Source: Clostridium scatologenes (GTDB lineage: Bacteria; Bacillota; Clostridia; Clostridiales; Clostridiaceae). Taken from it: a stretch of 64,000 nucleotides of DNA. The stretch covers positions 5,332,001 to 5,396,000 of the forward strand of contig NZ_CP009933.1 in the NCBI RefSeq assembly GCF_000968375.1, read 5' to 3'. The position numbers were made by a program, and so were the translations under genes. Of the stretch, positions 40,223 to 50,066 are shown in pieces. The notes under the pieces were generated by a model. The model was given only the letters and a program-made list of their open reading frames with translations, made no database searches and had not been told where the DNA came from. The first letter of the stretch is position 1, and each line of letters opens with the position of its first letter.

Positions 40223-41626
40223 CTACTTATCACTCTTCATAATGTATTCTATAAGTGTTCTTGTTGGCAAGGCATTAGCGCCTTTGTCATAAGGTGATGA
40301 TGATTTAGAACTATAAGCACAGCCAGCTATGTCAATGTGAGCAAAATTTATATCTTCGCAGAAGCTTTGTAAAAACATGCCACCTAATATAGCACCACAT
40401 TTTGTTGAAGTATTTTTAATGTCAGCTGCATCTGATTTCAATTCATTCATGTATTCATTATTATTAGGAAGTCTCCAAAAATTTTCTCCAACATTTTTTC
40501 CACATTCTATAATATTATTTGCAAGTTGATTAGAATTACTTAAAAGGCCTATATTAATGTTTCCAAGAAAATTAGCACAAGAGCCTGTAAGTGTAGCTAT
40601 ATCTATTATGGTTGTAGATCCAAGTTCCTTAGCGTAGGATATTGCATCACATAAAATAAGCCTTCCTTCAGCATCTGTATTTACTACCTCAACAGTTTTT
40701 CCACTGTATGTAATTATTACATCACCGGGTTTATATGCACTTCCTGAAGGCATATTTTCTACTACTGGAATTAAGGCAATTATGTTCTTTTTAGGTTTTA
40801 ATTTAGATATACATTTCATTACGCATAAAACTGATGAAGCACCTGCCATGTCTGATATCATATTTTCCATTCCTTTTGAAGGCTTTAACGAAATACCACC
40901 AGTATCAAAAGTAACTCCTTTACCAATTAATGATAAGATTTGCTTGTCTTTAGGATTACCAAAATATTGCATGATTATAAGATATGGATTATGGATGCTT
41001 CCTTTTCCAACACTACATATGCAATTCATGCCTAATTGTTTTAACATATATTTGTCCAGTATTTGGATATCTAAATTTTCACTTCTAGCAATTTCTTCAG
41101 CTTGTTTGACAATATATTTTGGAGTTACATAATTACTTGGCATGTTAACTAGTTGGCGTGAATAATTGATGCTGCGTCCTATGATTAAACCTTTGTTTAT
41201 AGAATCTTTATATTTTGAAATTATATTTATGTTTTGAAGTTGTATTTCATTTTCAATTTTTTTTATTCCGTTGTATTTATATAAAGCGATTTGAAGGCTT
41301 TCACCTATAGTATAGTTAAAATCATTTGGAAAGGTGGGTAATATATCTAGTTCTGATAATGAATTTTTTAGTTTTAATATGGCATCACCTAAAGTTTTGA
41401 AAAGTTTTACTGAATTGAATTCTTCTGTGGTGCCTATACCAAGTATAAAAATATTTTCATATCTGCATTTTCCTAAAGTATTAATACATTCTAGTTCTTT
41501 ATTTTCTCCAGTATTTCTACTAAAATTTAATATTGGTTTGATATTTTCAGGATACTCCATTTGAAAATTTTTGAATTTAAAAATCAGTAAATTAGAATAA
41601 GTCTCATTGTCTGATATACTTATCAT
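40223..41626 (-). CDS. pepA: Leucyl aminopeptidase (M17)
   Basis: A 467-residue cytosolic metallo-exopeptidase that removes N-terminal residues from peptides; di-zinc. The N-terminal domain (1-150) is poorly conserved. The C-terminal catalytic domain contains SLIGKGVTFDTGGISLKPSKGM with the metal-binding Lys/Asp, and the hallmark NTDAEGRLILCDA (Asp, Glu and Arg of the active site). NTSTKCGAILGGMFLQSF and HIDIAG follow. I chose ATG 41626, ten bases after GGGGGGG, not ATG 41635, which abuts it. It is divergent from the GNAT gene, with a possible minus-strand promoter (TTTACT-N17-TATTAT, 41654-41682). Confidence 0.95.
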   Translation of the reverse strand: MISISDNETYSNLLIFKFKNFQMEYPENIKPILNFSRNTGENKELECINTLGKCRYENIFILGIGTTEEFNSVKLFKTLGDAILKLKNSLSELDILPTFPNDFNYTIGESLQIALYKYNGIKKIENEIQLQNINIISKYKDSINKGLIIGRSINYSRQLVNMPSNYVTPKYIVKQAEEIARSENLDIQILDKYMLKQLGMNCICSVGKGSIHNPYLIIMQYFGNPKDKQILSLIGKGVTFDTGGISLKPSKGMENMISDMAGASSVLCVMKCISKLKPKKNIIALIPVVENMPSGSAYKPGDVIITYSGKTVEVVNTDAEGRLILCDAISYAKELGSTTIIDIATLTGSCANFLGNINIGLLSNSNQLANNIIECGKNVGENFWRLPNNNEYMNELKSDAADIKNTSTKCGAILGGMFLQSFCEDINFAHIDIAGCAYSSKSSSPYDKGANALPTRTLIEYIMKSDK

Positions 41627-41775
41627 AAAAAACATTCCCCCCCAGAAAAATCTATAATAATGATACCATATTTTAAAGTAAAAGTTTACAGCTTTTTTAT
41701 AATAAAAGGAATTTAAAACTTAATGTAGAATTTCTAAAGTGAACAGAGTTTTAAAGGTATAAAAGAGGTGAGTTT

Positions 41776-42273
41776 ATGCTAGATATTCATATACAGTTTG
41801 ATGATATAGAAATGTCCAATATAAATGAAGAAGATTTGCCACAAGTTCAAAAGTGGATGGAGTATGAGAAAAGTTTTTTTGAGGAAGAAACTGATTTAAA
41901 TGATTTGAGAGAAAGATTTTTGGAAAGTTATATTAGTGAATGTGAATTCTTTTTGAAGATAAGTCAAAACTTAAAATTAATAGGTATTTTAAAAGGAAGA
42001 TTAGAATTTAAGAATCCAAGTGAAGCATGGATATGGTATTTTTATATTAATGATAATTATAGAAATACGGAGCTTAATAGTTTAACTGCAAAAAAGATTA
42101 TGAAATATTTTTCTGATGAATATAGGATTAATACATTCTTTATTAGGATGATGAAAGAAGATAAGAAAAGTATAGATTTTTGGAAGAAATTAGGATTTGT
42201 CAGCATAAGAATGGTAAAAAATTTTTATAGTATTCATGGTGAATATAAGGATATGATAATCATGAAAAGATAA
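41776..42273 (+). CDS. GNAT-family N-acetyltransferase
   Basis: 165 residues with the GNAT fold: an N-terminal acceptor region, a central beta strand (FFLKISQNLKLIGILKGRLEF), a YFYINDNYRNTELNSLTAKKIMKYF motif standing for the acetyl-CoA loop region, and the terminal MKEDKKSIDFWKKLGFVSIRMVK, a typical GNAT motif B. The substrate is unknown. An AAGAGGTGAG ribosome site is present. It is divergent from pepA and followed by the SPOR-protein gene 80 bases on. Confidence 0.8.
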   Translation: MLDIHIQFDDIEMSNINEEDLPQVQKWMEYEKSFFEEETDLNDLRERFLESYISECEFFLKISQNLKLIGILKGRLEFKNPSEAWIWYFYINDNYRNTELNSLTAKKIMKYFSDEYRINTFFIRMMKEDKKSIDFWKKLGFVSIRMVKNFYSIHGEYKDMIIMKR

Positions 42274-42353
42274 AAATATGATTTGTTTTAGGAATAAATT
42301 TTCCCATGCCTAAATATTAATATTGTAGAAACATTTAATTTAGGGGTGAGAAA

Positions 42354-43082
42354 ATGAAATACACACGATATGATTTAAAAAACAAAAATAATGGCAAGAC
42401 TTTTATTTTGCTTATATTGTTGGTACTTGTTTTAGCTTTTCTATTTGGAACTATAATCTTTAAAATTTTTTCAGGGAACTATAATGGTGGAAAGAGCTTG
42501 AAAAGTGAAACAAGCACTGGAAAAAACTCTGTTAGTAAAAGTAATATGCAGAATGTAACAGATCCAAATAGCATTCAGGCAGCTAAGTTTATAGTCATAC
42601 AAGGAGGAATATATCAAAATAAAGAAAATGCAGAAGCAGAAAAAAATTTATTGAATGCTTATGGAACTCCATTTACTGTGACTGAAGACAATAAAACTAG
42701 GGTATTGCTTGGTATATATGTTGAGGATCAAGGTGAGAAAATTATAAAATCTCTTAATGATGCAAAAGTGGATAATTCTAAAATGTTATTTACAATAAAT
42801 AAAGATAACATATGTGATGCTGAAATAGCTGGAATTATAGGTGCTAATATACAAATATTAAATAAACTTTCAGAAAAAGATGTTAAAGCTATACAGACAT
42901 CAGAACTGAAAAAGTGGTGTTCATCCCTTAATAACAAAAATAATCAAGGTAAAAATATAGCAGTGTTAAAACAACTAAAAAATGATGTAGATAAAATGCC
43001 AAAGGAAATTTCTAAAGATAAAGCATCAGAAAATTATATTTACTTATATCAAATTTTAAAAAAAGTAGGTAGTAACAAATAA
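42354..43082 (+). CDS. Membrane-anchored SPOR-domain protein
   Basis: A 242-residue protein. The short basic cytoplasmic N terminus is followed by a transmembrane helix (TFILLILLVLVLAFLFGTIIF, about residues 16-36). A serine/asparagine-rich linker and a SPOR domain (about residues 75-150: AAKFIVIQGGIYQNKENAEAEKNLL... TRVLLGIYVED) come next. SPOR domains bind septal peptidoglycan lacking stem peptides, so a cell-division role is likely. The last 90 residues are helical and unrecognised. It lies upstream of the maf-rad-mre cluster and ends with its own terminator. Confidence 0.82.
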   Translation: MKYTRYDLKNKNNGKTFILLILLVLVLAFLFGTIIFKIFSGNYNGGKSLKSETSTGKNSVSKSNMQNVTDPNSIQAAKFIVIQGGIYQNKENAEAEKNLLNAYGTPFTVTEDNKTRVLLGIYVEDQGEKIIKSLNDAKVDNSKMLFTINKDNICDAEIAGIIGANIQILNKLSEKDVKAIQTSELKKWCSSLNNKNNQGKNIAVLKQLKNDVDKMPKEISKDKASENYIYLYQILKKVGSNK

Positions 43083-43100
43083 TTGAAATAATTTATAAAG

Positions 43101-43142
43101 GATTTGAATAATGGATTTCATTGTTTGAATCTTTTTTTTTAG
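43101..43142 (+). terminator. Terminator of the SPOR gene
   Basis: Imperfect hairpin of GATTTGAATAATG with CATTGTTTGAATC (43101-43131) followed by nine or more T. Confidence 0.75.
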
Positions 43143-43275
43143 ATAAAATTATAAAATTAATTATATTTTAATTTGTTATATTAAAATTTTTTTTAAACAA
43201 TACTATATAGACTTGTTTATGCTTTTATTAAATGATAAACTATATTAGATATATAATTAAGGCAGGGGATTTATT

Positions 43276-43536
43276 TTGAGAGGGGCTGAAAAAGGTATAG
43301 GTTTTTTATGGTTTATAATATTTCTTGGAGCAATATGCGGAAGCCTTATAGGAGACATACTGGGAAATAATTTAAGCTTTTTAAGTTTTTTAAAAAATTC
43401 CTATGCAATAGGAACATCTACACCAATTTCATTAAATCTTAAAGTCATGATTGTAACTTTAGGACTAAACTTTAATATTAATGTTATGACTATAATTGGT
43501 ATTATTATGGCTATAATATTATATAAAAGACATTAA
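43276..43536 (+). CDS. DUF4321-type small membrane protein
   Basis: An 86-residue protein with two hydrophobic helices (IGFLWFIIFLGAICGSLIGDIL and MTIIGIIMAIILY) separated by a loop with NNLSFLSFLKNS and LNLKVMIVTLGLNFNIN. It matches the DUF4321 pattern of small clostridial membrane proteins encoded before maf. It starts at TTG 43276, with GGGGAT about 9 bases before. It is ten bases from maf, so the same operon. Function is unknown. Confidence 0.8.
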   Translation: MRGAEKGIGFLWFIIFLGAICGSLIGDILGNNLSFLSFLKNSYAIGTSTPISLNLKVMIVTLGLNFNINVMTIIGIIMAIILYKRH

Positions 43537-43545
43537 AGAAGGGAT

Positions 43546-44124
43546 ATGATGGAGATTATTTTAGCATCAGCTTCCGCTAGAAGACAGGAACTGATAAAAA
43601 GATTAACAAATGATTTTAATGTAATAATAAGTGATTTTGACGAGAATACTATTAAATTTAAAGATGATTGTGGTCTTTATGTAATGGATATAGCTGAAGG
43701 AAAAGCATTGGACGTTAGAGGTAAAGTGAAAAATCAAGCTATAATTATAGGTTGCGATACCATTGTATCTTTTAATGGAAAAGTACTTGGAAAACCTGAG
43801 AATGATGAAGATGCTTTTAATACCCTTAAAATGTTAAGCGGTAATGTGCATGAGGTGTATTCAGGATTAGCTGTATTAGATAGTGCGTCAGGAAACATAA
43901 AGAGAGATTTTGTCTGTACAAAAGTGAAATTTTCACCACTGACAGATGAACAAATAAAAAAATACATAGAAACAGGAGAACATAAAGACAAAGCTGGTTC
44001 TTATGGCATTCAAGGGTATGGAGGAATTTTTGTTGAAGAAATTCACGGTTGCTATTATAATGTTGTAGGACTTCCTTTGAATAAGTTGTCAAAAATGTTA
44101 AGAGGGATGGGGGTAAATCTATAG
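43546..44124 (+). CDS. maf: Maf-type nucleoside triphosphate pyrophosphatase
   Basis: A 192-residue protein of the Maf/HAM1-like family that hydrolyses dTTP/UTP or modified nucleotides to monophosphate. Signatures: ILASASARRQELIKRL at the N terminus, the metal-site IIIGCDTIVSFNGKVLGKP and AGSYGIQGYGG. Normal length. It stands in the conserved maf-radC-mreB order of Firmicutes, where it is linked to septum or shape control. GAAGGGATATG supplies the ribosome site. It ends 14 bases before radC. Confidence 0.94.
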   Translation: MMEIILASASARRQELIKRLTNDFNVIISDFDENTIKFKDDCGLYVMDIAEGKALDVRGKVKNQAIIIGCDTIVSFNGKVLGKPENDEDAFNTLKMLSGNVHEVYSGLAVLDSASGNIKRDFVCTKVKFSPLTDEQIKKYIETGEHKDKAGSYGIQGYGGIFVEEIHGCYYNVVGLPLNKLSKMLRGMGVNL

Positions 44125-44138
44125 AAGGAGTATAATTA

Positions 44139-44825
44139 ATGAAACAAACATTGAAAATTATGGATTTACCTGAAAACGAAAGGCCTAGAGAAAGATTATT
44201 AAGGTATGGTACACAAAGCTTATCAAATGCTGAACTTTTAGCTATAATATTAGGTTCTGGAACTAAAAGAGAAAATGTATTGAGTTTAAGCAACAGAATT
44301 ATAAAGGAAACTGGAGGCTTAAATGGTCTTTTAAAGTCAACGGTGGAAGATTTTACGAGTCTCAGCGGTATTGGAGAAGCAAAAGCAGCACAACTTATGG
44401 CTTTATTGGAGCTTTCTAAAAGATTTAAATCTTACAGAGATGGTAATGATTACAAGATATCTAAACCTAAGGATGCAGCATTACTTGTTATGAATGAGAT
44501 GAAAAATTTAAAGCAGGAGCATCTAAAGGTTATAATGTTAAACACAAAGAATGTTGTAATGTTTATTAAGGATGTTTCCGTTGGAAGTTTGAATTCATCT
44601 ATAGTTCATCCAAGGGAAGTGTTTTGTGATGCTATAAGAAAAAATAGTGCTTTTATAATTGTGTGTCATAATCATCCGTCAGGTGACCCACAACCTAGCA
44701 ATGAAGATATAAATGTAACAAATAGATTAAAGGAATGTGGTAAACTTTTGGGTATAGAATTACTAGACCACTTAATTATAGGTAATGGAAGGTATGTTAG
44801 CTTAAAAGAAAAAGGAATATTGTAA
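44139..44825 (+). CDS. radC: RadC family JAB-domain protein
   Basis: 228 residues: an N-terminal helix-hairpin-helix part (LSNAELLAIILGSGT; LSGIGEAKAAQLMALLELSKR) and a C-terminal JAB/MPN metalloprotease-like domain with the zinc motif HNHPSGDPQPSNED. Despite its name, a repair role is not established. It is conserved upstream of mreB in Bacillus and Clostridium. A GAAGGAG ribosome site is present. Confidence 0.95.
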   Translation: MKQTLKIMDLPENERPRERLLRYGTQSLSNAELLAIILGSGTKRENVLSLSNRIIKETGGLNGLLKSTVEDFTSLSGIGEAKAAQLMALLELSKRFKSYRDGNDYKISKPKDAALLVMNEMKNLKQEHLKVIMLNTKNVVMFIKDVSVGSLNSSIVHPREVFCDAIRKNSAFIIVCHNHPSGDPQPSNEDINVTNRLKECGKLLGIELLDHLIIGNGRYVSLKEKGIL

Positions 44826-44846
44826 ATATTGAAAGGAGAAATTGAT

Positions 44847-45857
44847 ATGGGTTTTTTTGGAATATCTAGAGATATGGGAATTGATTTAGGAACAGCTAAT
44901 ACTTTGATATATGTTAAAGGAAAAGGTGTAGTACTTAGTGAACCTTCAGTTGTAGCAATAAATAGTGATGTTAAGAAAGTTCTTGCTGTTGGAGAAGAAG
45001 CAAAGCAGATGATAGGAAGAACTCCAGGAAATATAGTAGCAATAAGACCATTAAAAGATGGAGTAATAGCTGATTTTGATGTTACTCAAACTATGCTTAG
45101 AAAATTCATAGAAAAAGTAAGCCCTAAGTCTGCTTTTACAAGCCCTAGAATCGTTATATGTTTTCCTTCAGGAGTTACTGAAGTTGAAAAAAGAGCAATA
45201 GATGAAGCTACAAAGCAGGCAGGTGCTAGAGAAGTTTTACTTATGGAAGAGCCAATGGCTGCTGCTATAGGAGCAGGACTTCCAGTAAATGAACCAACTG
45301 GAAGTATGATAGTAGATATTGGAGGAGGTACTACTGAGGTTGCAGTAATATCACTTGGAGGTATTGTTACAAGTAAATCTTTAAGAGTGGCTGGAGATGA
45401 ATTAGATCAGGCTATTATAAGCTATATTAAGAAGGAATATAGTCTTATGATAGGAGAAAGAACAGCTGAAAATGTTAAGATAACCTTAGGTTCAGCTTTT
45501 GATATTGGAGAAGAGGAATCAATGGAGATCAGAGGAAGAGATTTAATATCAGGACTTCCTAAAGTTGTAAATATTACTGAAAGCGAAGTAAGAGATGCAT
45601 TAAGTGAGCCGGTATCTCAAATAATAGATTCTATTAAAACTACATTAGAAAAAACACCACCAGAACTTGCTTCTGATATTATGGACAAAGGAATTATGCT
45701 TGCAGGTGGTGGTGCAATGCTTAAAGGATTAGACCAACTTATAAATAAAGAAACTCATATGCCTGTTCATATAGCAGAATCTCCTCTTGATTGTGTTGCA
45801 CTTGGTGCTGGAAAAGCATTAGATACTATTGATAAAATAATAGCTAGTAGAAAATAG
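44847..45857 (+). CDS. mreB: Rod shape-determining protein MreB
   Basis: A 336-residue actin homologue forming membrane-associated filaments that orient the elongasome. Visible motifs: phosphate-1 DLGTANTLIYVKGKGVVL, DIGGGTTEVAVISLGG (phosphate 2), and LAGGGAMLKGLDQLI (adenosine). The N terminus MGFFGISRDMGIDLG can be a membrane-binding amphipathic segment. The start is ATG 44847, with AAAGGAG 8 bases upstream; an in-frame TTG at 44829 precedes that site. It heads mreBCD. The downstream mreC is interrupted. Confidence 0.97.
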   Translation: MGFFGISRDMGIDLGTANTLIYVKGKGVVLSEPSVVAINSDVKKVLAVGEEAKQMIGRTPGNIVAIRPLKDGVIADFDVTQTMLRKFIEKVSPKSAFTSPRIVICFPSGVTEVEKRAIDEATKQAGAREVLLMEEPMAAAIGAGLPVNEPTGSMIVDIGGGTTEVAVISLGGIVTSKSLRVAGDELDQAIISYIKKEYSLMIGERTAENVKITLGSAFDIGEEESMEIRGRDLISGLPKVVNITESEVRDALSEPVSQIIDSIKTTLEKTPPELASDIMDKGIMLAGGGAMLKGLDQLINKETHMPVHIAESPLDCVALGAGKALDTIDKIIASRK

Positions 45858-45869
45858 TATATAGAAGTT

Positions 45870-46727
45870 ATGAAGATTTTTAGAAATAAACTGGCAGTAG
45901 CTATTGTGGTACTGTCAGTTACATTTTTAGTTTTAATTTCACAAAGTATCAAGAGAGATAAAATGTTTTTTTTGGGTAATGGCATAGGTTTTACTTTTAA
46001 TTCAGTTCAAGGTGGTATATATAACTTTAATAACAAAATAAAACAATCAGTAAGTTTTATTTTTAGTTTTTCTAGTGTAAAAAAAGAAAATGAAGATTAA
46101 TAGAAAATAAATAACGAATTAGAAAGCAAACTTATAGAATATAATTCAATTAAAAGTCAAAATACAGAATTAAAAAATATGCTTAATTTTAAAGAACAAA
46201 ATTCAGACTATAATTATATAGGTTGTGACATAATAGGAAAAAGTGGAAATGGGATGTTAGATCAGTTTTATATAAATAAGGGAAGTAAGGATGGTATAGA
46301 AAAGCAGCGTATAGCTATAGCAGACGGAGGACTTTTAGTAGGTCAAGTAACTTCTGTAGGAAGTAATTGGGCTATAATTCAAACATTAGGCAATGAAAAT
46401 ATTGCAGTAAGCGGTATTGTAGAGAGTACTAATGAAAATGGTATAGTTAGAGGGTATAAAGATACTAATAATAGGTTGCTTGCAAAATTATATTACCTTC
46501 CTCAAACTTCTAATATAAAAGTTGGAGATGCAATTATAACATCTGGAGCTACAACTGACGATATAGGGAATTATCCTAAGGGGATTAGAATAGGATCTGT
46601 AACAGAAATAGAAGATGATAAAGGTAAGGTAATGAAAAATGCGGTAATTAAACCTTATGTTGATTTTAATAAACTTGAGAAAGTTCTTATAGTTGTACCT
46701 AAAAACAAAATAGATGTTAAGCAATAA
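45870..46727 (+). pseudogene. mreC: mreC, interrupted by two adjacent in-frame stops
   Basis: MreC anchors the elongasome and links MreB to PBP2. The first 76 codons give a cytoplasmic tail, a transmembrane helix (LAVAIVVLSVTFLVLIS) and the start of the coiled coil (KKENED). Then TAA TAG occurs at 46098-46103. The same frame continues as KINNELESKLIEYNS and on through the complete beta-domain to 46727. Restoring DLKK in place of the two stops would need one base lost and one gained within a few bases, so a compensating indel pair or sequence error is likely. Re-initiation at ATG 46179 lacks a ribosome site and would make a soluble protein. Neighbours are intact. Confidence 0.85.
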
Positions 46728-46738
46728 GGTGATATAAA

Positions 46739-47230
46739 ATGAGAAAAATATTAGTTCTATTTCTTTTATCAATTTTATTTTTTATGCTAGATAATGTAAT
46801 TATGCCATTTCTAGCTATTAGGACCATATATCCTAGCTTACTTTTAGTATTCTGTATATGTTATTCTATTGTAAATGGGAAATGGGAAGGTTTATGGCTT
46901 GGAGTTTTTTGTGGTATACTTCAGGATTCATATTTTATAAATGGATTTGGAGTAAATGCATTTACTAATATGGTTATATGCGTAATAGCAGGGTTCATAG
47001 GTGAAAATATATTTAAGGAAAAGAGTATGATTCCTATAGGATCATGTTTTTTACTAACTCTTTTGAAAGGGTTAATTTTAGTTTCAATATTATACTTAAA
47101 TAAAATATATACAGATATAAGCAGTATATTTTTTATAAGTCTTTACGCTATGGTTATAAGCATTATAATGTATAAGAAAATTTACAGACTATGTGGAAAA
47201 CAATATATGCAGCGAAGATGGAAATTTTAG
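46739..47230 (+). CDS. mreD: Rod shape-determining protein MreD
   Basis: A 163-residue integral membrane protein with about five hydrophobic helices (KILVLFLLSILFFMLDNVIM; YPSLLLVFCICYSIVNG; GLWLGVFCGILQD; FTNMVICVIAGFIGENIF; FLLTLLKGLILVSILYL). WLGVFCGILQDSYF is the family signature. It partners MreC in the elongasome. It is 11 bases after the mreC stop, with AAGGTG as ribosome site, and 15 bases before the first PBP2 gene. Confidence 0.9.
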   Translation: MRKILVLFLLSILFFMLDNVIMPFLAIRTIYPSLLLVFCICYSIVNGKWEGLWLGVFCGILQDSYFINGFGVNAFTNMVICVIAGFIGENIFKEKSMIPIGSCFLLTLLKGLILVSILYLNKIYTDISSIFFISLYAMVISIIMYKKIYRLCGKQYMQRRWKF

Positions 47231-47245
47231 AGGAATGGTGATTTG

Positions 47246-49906
47246 ATGGAAGGTAAGAAAGAAAGAAAATTTACTCGTTATACTGCTTTAATAGTAATAA
47301 TGGTAATTATATTTACTGCTATTGCTTCAAGATTATTTTTTCTTCAAATCCTTGATGGTGAATTATATAGTGAAAAAGCAAATAATAAGTCCATAAGAGA
47401 GATACCAGAAGCTGCACCAAGGGGAAAGATTTTAGATAAAAATGGTTCCGTATTAGCTTCAAGTAATTTAATTTATATGTTAGTTTATAATCAAACCGAC
47501 GAAAGTGATAAGCATTTTTTTGATACTATGAGTAAGGTATTTAAACTGCTTGATGAAAATGGAGAAACTCAAAAAGATGATTTTGAACTTAAAGTAAATC
47601 CATATAGTTTTCAATTTAGAGGTGATGATGACAAAACTAAGAGAATGCTTGAAATAAAGTTTAAAACAGATAGAGGATTTGCAGATGAAATAAAAAATAA
47701 GCTATATAAAGGTAAAAAAACTGATCTTACAAGTGCAGAAAAAGCAAAAGTTGAAGAAGAGCTTCTTAAAATAACACCAGAAGAAACCTTTAAGAAGCTT
47801 GTAAAGCAATATAAAATTGATGATAAAAAGTACTCTGTAGATGAGCAGAGAAGATTTATGATAATAAAAGATACATTAAAAATGAATAGTTTTTCAGGAT
47901 ATAAGCCAGCAGTAGTTGCAACTAATATAAAAAAGGAAACCGCATTTAAATTTTATCAAATGTTAAATGAGTTCCCTGGTATAGATGTAACTACACAGCC
48001 TATGAGAACTTATGAAAATGGAGAGTTAGCATCTTCTATTTTAGGATATATATCTAAAATAGATTCAAATGATGATAAATATGCAGAAAAGGGATATGAT
48101 GCTAGTACAGATTATACAGGTAAAGCTGGAATTGAAGGTACTTTTGAGGATAGACTTAAGGGATCTAAAGGTGGAAAAATTGTAAAACTTAATAAACAAG
48201 GAAGAATACTTGAAGAACTTGGGAAAAGAGATCCTTATCCAGGTCAAACAATTCAACTTACTATAGATAAAGATGTTCAGGCTGCCACAGAAAAGGCATT
48301 AGATGATAGGATGAACTATTTAAGAGCAAATCCTTCTGAACAGCAGGGGTCTTATACAGCTAATGCTACTAGAGGAGCAGCTGTAGCTATAGATGTAAAT
48401 ACTGGTGCTGTAGTAGCACTAGCAAGCAGACCGGGTTTTGATCCAAATGCTTTTGCAGCACCCGGAGGTTTATCTTCTGATTTGTATAATACTTATTATC
48501 CTGATATAGCAGAAGCTGGAAAACGGTATATTAAAAACATGGGTATTTCAGGTGGCAGTGAGGAAGATACATTAAATAAATTATTTCCTGTAGATAAAAG
48601 TGTAAAAGGTAAAACAGTAAGGCAAGATGCTAAAGATATATTACCAAAACCATTATTTAATTATGCTACTCAATCAAGATCTATGCCAGGTTCTACTTTT
48701 AAAATGATGACAGCAATTGCAGGGCTTGAAAGCGGTGTAATAACTCCAGATTTTGGTATGAACGATGAAGCCAAGTTTGATAAAGGCGGAAATCATTGGG
48801 TACATTTTGACTCAGATGGTCCAAATGGATGGGTAGATTTGACAAAAGCTATAGAAAAATCCAGTAACCCATATTTTATGACTGTAGGTAAAATGCTTAG
48901 GAATAAATATAATGATGATATTTTAGCTAAATATGCATGGAAATTTGGATTAGGAGCTGATCCTACTTCAGATTCTAAAAAATCTACAGGACTAGAAATA
49001 CCTGAGGCGTTTGGTCAAGTATTTAACAGCTGGTCTTTGAAAAATACTTATTCTCAAACGTATTTATGGACAACTATGGAAACTTTAAAGGCTGGATCAG
49101 ATGATAGAGGAAATAAGTTTACTTCCATAGATATATATGATAGAGATGGGGATTCAAGTAAGGTTAAAAGCATAAAAAGTGATATAAAGAAGCAGATACA
49201 AAGCTCTATAAAAGATGGAGATAAAGCTTTTAACAAGGATACTTATAAGGGATTAATTAACAATTTAATACAGGAAGATCCTCAATATAGTGGTAAAAGT
49301 ATAAGTGACAAAGAAATAAAATCTATTATAAGCGCTATTTATTATATAACAGTTTCCGATGCTAACAGCCAGATTAGAGCAGGATTTAGTATGTATGATG
49401 CTTCTATAGGTCAAGGTATAGATGCATTCACTCCAGTTCAATTGGCAAATTATATTGCAACTATTGCCAACGGAGGAACAAGATATAATGTACATCTTGT
49501 AGACAAATTCTTAGATGCTAATGGAAAACTAATTGAGCAAGTTAAGCCTGAAATTGCAGAAAAAACAGGAGTTAAACAGGAAACTTTAGATGCAGTTAAA
49601 GCTGGAATGAATGCAGTTAATGAAAAAGGTACTGCAGCACAAGCGTTTCAAGGTTTTACTATACCAACAGCAGGAAAAACAGGTACAGCTACTATAGCTA
49701 ATGATCAAGAAAGCTTTGGAAGAACAGATACAGCAGTATATGTTGGATTTGCACCTTCAGATAAACCTGAAATAGCTGTATGTGTTATGTTGTATGATGG
49801 TGGTCATGGTAGTGGAGCAGCTTATGTTGCAAGAAGTATGTATGAAGCATATTTTAAAGTAGGCAGTAGTAATGCTCCAAAAAGCAACACGTCTACACAA
49901 AATTAA
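47246..49906 (+). CDS. mrdA: Penicillin-binding protein 2 (transpeptidase), copy 1
   Basis: An 886-residue class B PBP that cross-links peptidoglycan during elongation. A short cytoplasmic N terminus is followed by a membrane anchor (ALIVIMVIIFTAIASRLFFL), the pedestal/dimerisation domain with the conserved EAAPRGKILDKNGSVLA, and the transpeptidase domain with SxxK in PGSTFKMM (Ser483), SxN in SSNPYF and KTG in AGKTGTAT (Lys811). It is longer than the E. coli enzyme because of a lysine/aspartate-rich insertion of about 80 residues before NSQIRAGFSMYDASIGQG. The start is ATG 47246. A close duplicate follows at 50067. It is part of the mre operon. Confidence 0.93.
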   Translation: MEGKKERKFTRYTALIVIMVIIFTAIASRLFFLQILDGELYSEKANNKSIREIPEAAPRGKILDKNGSVLASSNLIYMLVYNQTDESDKHFFDTMSKVFKLLDENGETQKDDFELKVNPYSFQFRGDDDKTKRMLEIKFKTDRGFADEIKNKLYKGKKTDLTSAEKAKVEEELLKITPEETFKKLVKQYKIDDKKYSVDEQRRFMIIKDTLKMNSFSGYKPAVVATNIKKETAFKFYQMLNEFPGIDVTTQPMRTYENGELASSILGYISKIDSNDDKYAEKGYDASTDYTGKAGIEGTFEDRLKGSKGGKIVKLNKQGRILEELGKRDPYPGQTIQLTIDKDVQAATEKALDDRMNYLRANPSEQQGSYTANATRGAAVAIDVNTGAVVALASRPGFDPNAFAAPGGLSSDLYNTYYPDIAEAGKRYIKNMGISGGSEEDTLNKLFPVDKSVKGKTVRQDAKDILPKPLFNYATQSRSMPGSTFKMMTAIAGLESGVITPDFGMNDEAKFDKGGNHWVHFDSDGPNGWVDLTKAIEKSSNPYFMTVGKMLRNKYNDDILAKYAWKFGLGADPTSDSKKSTGLEIPEAFGQVFNSWSLKNTYSQTYLWTTMETLKAGSDDRGNKFTSIDIYDRDGDSSKVKSIKSDIKKQIQSSIKDGDKAFNKDTYKGLINNLIQEDPQYSGKSISDKEIKSIISAIYYITVSDANSQIRAGFSMYDASIGQGIDAFTPVQLANYIATIANGGTRYNVHLVDKFLDANGKLIEQVKPEIAEKTGVKQETLDAVKAGMNAVNEKGTAAQAFQGFTIPTAGKTGTATIANDQESFGRTDTAVYVGFAPSDKPEIAVCVMLYDGGHGSGAAYVARSMYEAYFKVGSSNAPKSNTSTQN

Positions 49907-49923
49907 AATGATATTAGATGAAT

Positions 49924-49968
49924 AAAAGATATATACAATCAAAAAAATGATTGTATGTATCTTTTTTG
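49924..49968 (+). terminator. Terminator after mrdA copy 1
   Basis: AAAAGATATATACAATCA / TGATTGTATGTATCTTTT long hairpin (49924-49941 / 49949-49966) with a T run. It resembles the terminator after copy 2, showing that the duplication unit included the 3' flank. Confidence 0.8.
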
Positions 49969-50066
49969 TTTTTTGTATTAAAAGTACTTCAATACCTTAT
50001 ATTGAAGTATTATGAATATTATGGTATTAATTATATATAATGAAATTTTAGGGGAATGGTGATTTA

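Noticed and set aside
43826..44293. 155-codon minus-strand frame over maf/radC
   Set aside because: Overlaps two well-supported genes and has no family features.
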